The position numbers and the translations under genes are program-made. This document shows, piece by piece, positions 1 through 6,300 of a stretch of DNA of 9,498 nucleotides; within the stretch, counting starts at the first letter, position 1, and each line of letters begins with the position of its first letter. The DNA is taken from positions 1 through 9,498 of the forward strand of contig NZ_BMQL01000094.1 of NCBI RefSeq assembly GCF_014648095.1, given 5' to 3'. The notes beneath the pieces were generated by a model, which did no database searches, had not been told where the DNA came from, and saw only the letters and a program-made list of their open reading frames with translations. The DNA comes from Deinococcus ruber. Its GTDB lineage: Bacteria > Deinococcota > Deinococci > Deinococcales > Deinococcaceae.

Positions 1-55
1 GGGCCAGCCCTCTAGCCCGGTCGCCACGTTCCGCCGAGTGACCAGGCATCCAGGA

Positions 56-2262
<2,207 letters not shown>

Positions 2263-2291
2263 ACGGCTCCTTGCTCGGGCGTTCGTGGCAG

Positions 2292-2338
2292 GCAGGGGCC
2301 GGATTTCCCTCCCGATCCGGGAGGAAGTCCGGCTCTGC
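2292..2338 (-). other. Intercistronic stem-loop between AKR and MFS genes
   Basis: The arms at 2299-2314 (CCGGATTTCCCTCCCG) and 2318-2332 (CGGGAGGAAGTCCGG) are almost perfectly complementary around a 3-nt loop, with one bulge and one wobble or mismatch. A further GCAG/CTGC pairing at 2292-2295 and 2335-2338 extends the stem. The hairpin fills much of the 84-nt gap between the AKR5-like gene stop and the MFS start. On the transcribed strand it is not followed by a T-run, so it is not a canonical intrinsic terminator. An attenuating or mRNA-stabilising role between cistrons is inferred. Confidence 0.6.
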
Positions 2339-2346
2339 GGCCGTGT

Positions 2347-3198
2347 TCAGATGTTCAGGCGAACCTGGCCGAGGCGGCGGACCGCCTCAGCATCACGGTG
2401 ATCGAAAAACAGGCTCTTGCCGGTGTCCATGGCAGCGATGGTGTCCATCTCGGCCGGGGTCAGCTCGAAGTCGAAGACGTTCAGGTTCTCGGCCAGCCGT
2501 TCGTGCCGCACCGACTTGGGGATCACCACCACGTCCCGCTGCAGCAACCAGCGCAGCACCACCTGCGCCACCGTCTTTCCGTGCGCCTGGGCGATCCGGG
2601 TGAGGTTAGGGTCGGAGAAGAGATTGTTGCGCCCCTCGGCGAACGGTCCCCAGGACTCGATCTGCACGCCCTGCTGCCTCATGAACGCCTGGTCCTCACG
2701 GCGCTGGAAGAACGGATGCACCTCGACCTGATTGACGGCCGGGACGATCTGGTTGTGCTGAATCAGGTCCAGCAACCGGTCCGGGTAGAAGTTGCTCACG
2801 CCGATGGCGCGCACCTGGCCTTCCTGGTTCAGGGCTTCCATCGCCCGCCAGGCCCCGTAGTAGTCGCCGAACGGCTGGTGGATCAGGTACAGGTCGAGGT
2901 AGTCCAGGTCCAGCCGCTTCAGCGAGCGTTCGAAGGCCTGCCGGGCTGAGGCTTCGCCGGCATCCTGGATCCACAGCTTGGTGGTGATGAACAGTTCCTC
3001 GCGGGGGAGGCCGCTGTTCCGGATGGTACGGCCGACCGCCTCTTCGTTCAGGTACGCCGCGGCGGTGTCGAGAGAGCGGTACCCGAGTTCCAGGGCCTCG
3101 GTCACGACCCGCTCGCACTCGGCGGGGTCTGGCACCTGAAACACCCCGAAGCCCAGCTGCGGCATCGAGATGCCGTTGTTCAGCTTGATCGTCTGCAT
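2347..3198 (-). CDS. Aldo/keto reductase, AKR5-like (2,5-diketo-gluconate reductase type)
   Basis: NADPH-dependent cytoplasmic aldo/keto reductase of 283 residues, the usual length for AKR5-type prokaryotic enzymes (2,5-diketo-D-gluconate reductase, YvgN/glyoxal reductase). The tetrad is D44 and Y49 ([15 protein letters not shown]), K74 (ITTKLW) and H107 (DLYLIHQPF). The GVSNF motif is at 133-137 and NQVEVHPFF at 156-164. The NADPH-binding signature [19 protein letters not shown] is at 226-244. These place it in a different AKR branch from the neighbour at 56-1021, so the two are not a recent tandem duplication. The ATG at 3198 has AAGGAG 4 nt upstream, overlapping the stop codon of the NTF2-like gene, so the pair is probably translationally linked. 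The substrate, likely a small carbonyl compound, is unknown. Confidence 0.93.
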   Translation of the reverse strand: MQTIKLNNGISMPQLGFGVFQVPDPAECERVVTEALELGYRSLDTAAAYLNEEAVGRTIRNSGLPREELFITTKLWIQDAGEASARQAFERSLKRLDLDYLDLYLIHQPFGDYYGAWRAMEALNQEGQVRAIGVSNFYPDRLLDLIQHNQIVPAVNQVEVHPFFQRREDQAFMRQQGVQIESWGPFAEGRNNLFSDPNLTRIAQAHGKTVAQVVLRWLLQRDVVVIPKSVRHERLAENLNVFDFELTPAEMDTIAAMDTGKSLFFDHRDAEAVRRLGQVRLNI

Positions 3199-3207
3199 GG
3201 ATCTCCT

Positions 3208-3585
3208 TCAGTACGTGGTTGAGCGGGACGTCATAATCTTCCACGTGCCGCTCCTGTTGACCAGTTGCGTGGTGGACTCCAGCCGCCAAGTGCCGCGGGA
3301 GCCGCTGATCGTCACGTCGATCAGGGCACGGCGCACGGCCGTGGCGGTGGTTCCGTTGATGCTCACCGTGGTGCCCTGCGGCTGAACGCTGTGGTATTTG
3401 AAGTACCCCGAGTTGATCTGCGCCAGCCATTCGGCTTTAGGTTGTTTGTACCCGGTGATATGGGTGGCCGTGAAGTGCTCGTCCAACACGTCGTTCAGGG
3501 TCTGAATATTTCCGGCGACCATGGCCGCCTGGTGCTGACCCAGTACCTTCAGGATGGCGGCGCGGTTGTCGTCGATGCGGGTCAT
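3208..3585 (-). CDS. NTF2/SnoaL-like small protein (DUF4440-type)
   Basis: A 125-residue protein with the cone-shaped NTF2-like fold pattern: an N-terminal amphipathic helix (DDNRAAILKVLGQHQAAMVAG), a short LNDVLDEHFTATHITGY segment typical of DUF4440 proteins, then beta strands (TTVSINGTTATAVRRALIDVTI, WRLESTTQLVNRSGTWKIMTSRST). Members bind or act on small ligands, and many have no assigned activity. I chose the ATG at 3585 because GCAGGAG lies 5 nt upstream and the length fits the family. In-frame ATGs at 3696 and 3708 would give 162 or 166 residues with a signal-peptide-like start (a basic patch, a hydrophobic stretch, then PQAA) and would overlap the SDR gene, but neither has a Shine-Dalgarno sequence. 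The start is therefore the main uncertainty. Its stop lies 9 nt before the next gene. Confidence 0.8.
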   Translation of the reverse strand: MTRIDDNRAAILKVLGQHQAAMVAGNIQTLNDVLDEHFTATHITGYKQPKAEWLAQINSGYFKYHSVQPQGTTVSINGTTATAVRRALIDVTISGSRGTWRLESTTQLVNRSGTWKIMTSRSTTY

Positions 3586-3617
3586 GCTGGCTCCTGCGGT
3601 GGAGGTCGGGAGGGTGC

Positions 3618-3685
3618 CAGCCGCCTGAGGGGCGGGGGCGGAAAGGAGCGCCCCCAAGAGCGAACTCAGACGAGCGAGGCGGCTG
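3618..3685 (-). other. Nested stem-loop between SDR and NTF2-like genes
   Basis: Outer arms CAGCCGCCT (3618-3626) and AGGCGGCTG (3677-3685) pair perfectly. Inside them GGGGGCG (3634-3640) and CGCCCCC (3649-3655) form a second perfect 7-bp stem around an 8-nt loop. The structure sits just after the SDR stop (3689) and before the chosen start of the NTF2-like gene (3585). There is no T-run, so an mRNA processing, stability or attenuation role is inference. If the longer NTF2-like start is used, this lies inside coding sequence. Confidence 0.5.
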
Positions 3686-3688
3686 AGG

Positions 3689-4519
3689 TTAGGCATTCTG
3701 GAGGGCATACCGGCCGGTACGCATGGCGGCGATCACGCCGCCGTCGATCAGCAGGTCCGCACCGGTCATAAACGCAGCGTCGCGTTCCAGCATGAAGTTT
3801 GCGGTGGCGGCGATCTCGTCCACGGTGCCCACGCGCTGCGCAGCGCTGGTCTTGATCATCGCCTGGTAGCCGGCGCCACCGGGACCGTTCATCTCGTCGC
3901 GGGCGAGCGGGGTGAGGATGATGCCGGGGCTGATGGTGTTCACCCGCGCGCCCCGGTCGCCCCAGGAGGTCGCAGCGGCCGCCTGCACGCGCAGGTGGTT
4001 GGCCCGCTTGGACACGCCGTAGGCAACGCCTGAGTTGTCGATGGCGGCCACGAACGGCAGCGTCAGCAGGTCCTCGGTCGGGGTCGTGAGGAAGGCCTGT
4101 TCCTGCTCGGCGGGCATCGGGAACATGTATCCGGCCATGCTGGAAACCATCAGTCCGGCGCCATCGGGGGCAATGACCTGAGCGAATTCGTCGAGTATCA
4201 GGGCCGTACCGTACAGGTCGACCTGCAGGATGGCTTCGGGGCTCGCTTGGGCGGGGGACAGCCCGGCAGTGTGGACGACCTGCATCACCGGGCCGAGTTC
4301 GGCGGCCTTCTGGGCCAGGGCTTTCACGGTGTCGCGCTGGATCACATTGACGGTCTGGGTGGTGACGGTATGCCCAGCGTCTTCGAGGGCGGTTCTGGCG
4401 GATGTCAGGACCTGTTCGTTGAGGTCAGCCAGAAGGATCTGGCGGCCGCTGCCTTGTCTGCGGGCGATGGCGAGGCCAATACCGCCGGCGCCGATGACGA
4501 CAATCACGTCTTTGCTCAT
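3689..4519 (-). CDS. Short-chain dehydrogenase/reductase (SDR)
   Basis: NAD(P)-dependent oxidoreductase of 276 residues with a Rossmann fold. The glycine-rich cofactor loop is VVIGAGGIGLAIA (7-19), followed by an acidic residue after beta-2 (ADLNEQ, D32). The usual NAG is TAG (84-86). Catalytic residues are S126 or S127 (MVSSMAG), Y167 and K171 (YGVSK). PGIILTPL (198-205) and the C-terminal GADLLIDGG (253-261) are standard SDR signatures. The Ser-to-Tyr spacing is about 40 residues rather than about 13, an insertion also known in 3-alpha-hydroxysteroid dehydrogenase/carbonyl reductase-type SDRs. The ATG at 4519 has AAAGGAG 5 nt upstream; longer in-frame reading would cross the regulatory region. 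It is the first gene of the - strand unit, facing the TetR gene, and should be directly controlled by the paired operators. Substrate unknown. Confidence 0.92.
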   Translation of the reverse strand: MSKDVIVVIGAGGIGLAIARRQGSGRQILLADLNEQVLTSARTALEDAGHTVTTQTVNVIQRDTVKALAQKAAELGPVMQVVHTAGLSPAQASPEAILQVDLYGTALILDEFAQVIAPDGAGLMVSSMAGYMFPMPAEQEQAFLTTPTEDLLTLPFVAAIDNSGVAYGVSKRANHLRVQAAAATSWGDRGARVNTISPGIILTPLARDEMNGPGGAGYQAMIKTSAAQRVGTVDEIAATANFMLERDAAFMTGADLLIDGGVIAAMRTGRYALQNA

Positions 4520-4531
4520 GAGTTCTCCTTT

Positions 4532-4550
4532 AAAAGACCACTGGTCTTTT
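4532..4550. promoter_or_regulatory. Operator 1, probable TetR-family binding site
   Basis: AAAAGACCACTGGTCTTTT is a perfect 9+1+9 palindrome, adjacent to the Shine-Dalgarno of the SDR gene. Its core AGACCACTGGTCT recurs as AGACCACCGGTCT 33 bp away, centre to centre. A palindrome of this size between a tetR-type gene and its divergent partner is the usual operator. Bound repressor would cover the start region of the - strand promoter and the -35 region of the + strand promoter. Confidence 0.8.
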
Positions 4551-4552
4551 GC

Positions 4553-4558
4553 TATACT
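4553..4558 (+). promoter_or_regulatory. TATA-like -10 element between the two operators
   Basis: TATACT is a good -10 hexamer for the TetR-type gene. Its complement, read as TATAGC or AGTATA, could serve the divergent SDR unit. No clear TTGACA-like -35 is seen at 16-18 bp on either strand. The element lies exactly between the two palindromes, which supports its being the regulated promoter region. Assignment to a strand is a guess. Confidence 0.4.
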
Positions 4559-4566
4559 GAGAGTAA

Positions 4567-4581
4567 CAGACCACCGGTCTG
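4567..4581. promoter_or_regulatory. Operator 2, probable TetR-family binding site
   Basis: CAGACCACCGGTCTG is a palindrome with a 3-bp centre and the same core as operator 1 (AGACCACYGGTCT). It lies 39 bp before the TetR-type start codon, where binding would block transcription toward that gene and overlap the -35 region of the opposite promoter. Confidence 0.75.
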
Positions 4582-4619
4582 CTGGCAAGTCCAGAGGCCG
4601 GAACGATGAAGGGAGACCC

Positions 4620-5294
4620 ATGACAGCAGAACCATTCCAGCGGGCCAGAACAGACGAACAGCGTGCACAGCGGCGGGCGCAGATCCTCGAGGTCGCCCGC
4701 GACCTGCTGGACGGCCGGCGAATCGCCGACGTCAGCCTCAACGAGATCGCCCGGCAGGCGGGATTGGCCAAATCCAACGTCCTGCGCTACTTCGAATCCC
4801 GCGAGGTGATCCTGATGACCCTGCTGGACGAGGAGTACGCCCGCTGGGTCGACGAGGTCACGCAGCGCCTGCCGCAGTCGGGCGAGCCGGACCCGGCCGA
4901 GCGGGTGGCCTGGGTCTTGGCCGACACGGTGATGGCCCGTCCGATGCTGTGCGAGTTGCTGACCTCAACCACCACCGTCCTTGAACACAACGTGACCACA
5001 GCCGACGTCACCGCCTTCAAGCTGGCGGTGCAAGGCTCGATGGCCCGGCTGATGGTCGCAGTGGCCCGTGAACTGGGATCGTGGGACGAGGCCAGGGCTG
5101 GGGTTTTCATCTCCGGCCTGCATGCCAACGTGACGGCCATCTGGTCCCTGGCCCATCCGGCGCCGGCCCTGGTTGAAGCGTACGCGTCCTGCCAGCAGAT
5201 CCAAGGATTACCCTGCGCGCCAGAGATCGCCCTGCGAGAGGCGCTGGCCACTCTGATCGTCGGCCTTCAGCACCGCACGCCCCGCTGGTTATAA
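4620..5294 (+). CDS. TetR/AcrR-family transcriptional regulator
   Basis: DNA-binding repressor of 224 residues, acting as a dimer in this family. The N-terminal HTH is clear at about 20-66: RAQILEVARDLL, then SLNEIARQAGLAKSNVLRYF (39-58) with the recognition helix, then ESREVILMTLLDEEY. Residues 80-224 form the variable all-helical ligand-binding and dimer domain, whose ligand cannot be predicted. The start at 4620 is set by AAGGGAG at 4609-4615; an upstream in-frame reading only crosses the promoter region. The gene diverges from the five-gene oxidoreductase/efflux unit, with two shared-core palindromes between them, so it most likely represses both itself and that unit until a small molecule binds. 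The inducer may be a substrate of the reductases or of the MFS pump. Confidence 0.93.
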   Translation: MTAEPFQRARTDEQRAQRRAQILEVARDLLDGRRIADVSLNEIARQAGLAKSNVLRYFESREVILMTLLDEEYARWVDEVTQRLPQSGEPDPAERVAWVLADTVMARPMLCELLTSTTTVLEHNVTTADVTAFKLAVQGSMARLMVAVARELGSWDEARAGVFISGLHANVTAIWSLAHPAPALVEAYASCQQIQGLPCAPEIALREALATLIVGLQHRTPRWL

Positions 5295-5298
5295 CCAG
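5285..5298. repeat. Palindrome CTGGTTATAACCAG over the TetR stop codon
   Basis: A perfect 14-bp palindrome that contains the TAA stop of the TetR-type gene at 5292-5294. As RNA it would form a 5-bp stem with a 4-nt loop, too weak alone to terminate transcription. It may be chance. Confidence 0.4.
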
Positions 5299-5315
5299 AA
5301 GGTAGTGAGCCGAGT

Positions 5316-5352
5316 CCAATTGAGTTACCCCAAGAGCGCATATCTCAGTTGG
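5316..5352 (+). repeat. Inverted repeat downstream of the TetR-type gene
   Basis: CCAATTGAG (5316-5324) pairs with CTCAGTTGG (5344-5352), 9 pairs including one G-T wobble, around a 19-nt loop, beginning 21 nt after the TetR stop. No T-run follows. It could be a weak terminator or the remnant of a mobile element end; neither is proven. The surrounding 5299-5458 stretch shows no convincing gene. Confidence 0.3.
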
Positions 5353-5458
5353 ATGTCAGGAGCTCAGCTCAAAGCAGTCCAGTGAACATCATATTCTTGA
5401 TCGCCTGCTACTGACCGTTCCAACTTTTAGACCCCAGTGAGAGTGGTCAGCCTCTTAG

Positions 5459-5713
5459 CGGGAAATTCTGCTCCGATGCTGGCGCGACCCCTCCACCCAC
5501 CTCAGTAAGAACCTCGGCACCGCCGACACCGTCACGCACATGATCGAGGTCTTCAAGGCCAGTCACACCGGTCACTGCGAGACACAGTTCACCAACACCT
5601 ACCAGGACATCACCACCCATCAGTGGCTCCCTGGCTTCACGCGCATCGGCATCGGCGAGGCTATTTCTCCCACCAGCAGGCAACACTACTGGGCTGTTCT
5701 CTTCGCCAACTAA
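5459..5713 (+). pseudogene. Truncated CAP/SCP-like domain remnant
   Basis: The reading frame ending at TAA 5711-5713 encodes about 84 residues. Its end resembles the C-terminus of bacterial CAP (SCP/PR-1-like, YkwD-type) domains: a helix with MIEVFKASHTGHC, recalling the usual W-x-x-SPGH region, then GFTRIGIGEA and a terminal HYWAVLFAN like the family's final YW-x-QVF strand. CAP domains are normally about 120-150 residues in secreted proteins. Here the N-terminal half and any signal peptide are absent: an in-frame TAG lies at 5456-5458, the first in-frame ATG is at 5540, and no upstream frame continues the domain. I read it as a decayed gene. The family call rests on the last 40 or so residues and is moderate. 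Confidence 0.5.
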
Positions 5714-5734
5714 CCTGGCCATGCCCCGCCCTCA

Positions 5735-5770
5735 CGCGCATCACCCCTCTCATCAGAGCGGTGATGCCCG
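5735..5770. terminator. Hairpin after the CAP-like remnant
   Basis: CATCACC-C-CTCT-CATC-AGAG-C-GGTGATG (5739-5766) folds into a 7-bp and a 4-bp stem separated by one C-C mismatch, with a 4-nt loop. A few further outer pairs reach 5735 and 5770. It begins 25 nt after the remnant's stop codon, where a terminator would sit, but lacks a T-run on either strand. Confidence 0.4.
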
Positions 5771-6095
5771 CCGCTCTCTCCACCGTCCCCGCGAAATCAT
5801 GCTGGTAACGCTTGTATAACGCCCGAGAGGCTAGCATCTACCGTCGCCCTTCCTTTCCATCACGGTGCCTACTGGGAGGACGAAGGGTCCTAGCCAGCTT
5901 CCAGAGAACGCTAACTGTTCGGACCTTCGCAGTCCTGAACCACCTGCGTTTCGCCGGTGAGACGGTGACAAAGCGTCTCCGTTGATGTGCTCTCTAAAGT
6001 CAGCATGGTCAGCTTGTGGGACGATACAGCCATTGCATTAAGGTGTGCAGCGCCCATTTCCGCTCTTCGTCACAATACCCTTTTTCACACTCTCT
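5771..6095. other. Intergenic stretch without recognisable gene
   Basis: No ORF with convincing codon use, no tRNA-like cloverleaf and no transposase remnant was found. Two small stem-loops occur: AGGAC/GTCCT at 5877-5881 and 5887-5891, flanked by CTGG/CCAG at 5872-5875 and 5894-5897, and GAGACG/CGTCTC at 5959-5964 and 5974-5979. The composition is less GC-rich than the genes, especially from about 6060 toward the promoter. It may hold regulatory sequence or an unrecognised small RNA. Confidence 0.4.
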
Positions 6096-6112
6096 TTATA
6101 GTATTGACATAA
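6096..6112. promoter_or_regulatory. RDRM-like (DdrO-box-like) palindrome
   Basis: TTATAGTATTGACATAA matches the published Deinococcus radiation/desiccation response motif, TTATGTCATTGACATAA, at 14 of 17 positions. The whole right part, ATTGACATAA, is identical, and the three mismatches are all in the left half (positions 5-7). It is AT-rich in a GC-rich region and lies 17 nt before the ATG at 6130. In Deinococcus such sites bind the repressor DdrO, which the protease IrrE/PprI cleaves after radiation or desiccation. That this copy is functional is inferred. Confidence 0.55.
6097..6102 (+). promoter_or_regulatory. Possible -10 hexamer (TATAGT) inside the RDRM-like site
   Basis: TATAGT is close to the TATAAT consensus and would place the transcription start near 6109, giving a 5' leader of about 20 nt. 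No good -35 hexamer is visible 16-18 bp upstream. Overlap with the RDRM-like palindrome would let a bound repressor occlude the promoter. Confidence 0.35.
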
Positions 6113-6129
6113 ATCCCACAGGAGACTTC

Positions 6130-6300
6130 ATGAGACCAGCAGTAGACGCACCGCCGCCTGCACCGCCCGCGCCTTACATTCCCCCGCGCCTCACTCACCA
6201 GGGCAGCTGGCAGACCGTCACGCTGTTCATCTCACTCCCCGTCGGCCCCGGAAACTTTGGGCTCCCCGGCACCGACGCACCCGGGAACGGCGGGTCCTGA
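6130..6300 (+). CDS. Small RiPP-like precursor peptide with lasso-type leader motif
   Basis: A 56-residue peptide with no signal peptide or membrane segment. AGGAG lies 5 nt before the ATG at 6130. The N-terminus is Pro/Ala-rich. It then matches exactly the lasso-precursor leader motif Y-x2-P-x-L-x3-G-x5-T at Y16, P19, L21, G25 and T31, the motif recognised by the RRE domain of lasso biosynthesis (B1) proteins. After T31-L32 comes a hydrophobic segment (FISLPVGPG) and a Gly/Pro-rich end (GNFGLPGTDAPGNGGS). With canonical cleavage after residue 32 the core lacks Asp or Glu at ring positions 7-9, so a classical lasso fold is doubtful. Its stop overlaps the start of the metalloprotease gene (TGATG), so the two are translationally coupled. 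Role unknown: RiPP-like precursor, leader peptide, or a member of the broad 'lasso leader-containing' family not tied to lasso clusters. Confidence 0.7.
   Translation: MRPAVDAPPPAPPAPYIPPRLTHQGSWQTVTLFISLPVGPGNFGLPGTDAPGNGGS

Noticed and set aside
2696..3430. - strand ORF of 244 codons overlapping the AKR5-like and NTF2-like genes
   Set aside because: Out-of-frame shadow rich in Arg, Gly and Pro; the other frames encode recognisable families.
5447..5722. - strand ORF of 91 codons opposite the CAP-like remnant
   Set aside because: Gly/Val-rich with no recognisable family and no start signal; the + strand frame gives a better domain match.
6104..6109. TTGACA as a -35 hexamer for the peptide gene
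   Set aside because: A -10 at the right spacing would fall on the start codon; the hexamer is better explained as part of the RDRM-like palindrome.
6250..6297. GNFGLPGTDAPGNGGS as a lasso core with a Gly1-Asp9 ring
   Set aside because: The ring size fits, but it begins nine residues after the position set by the Thr of the leader motif, and the tail lacks bulky residues to lock a ring. Kept only as speculation.
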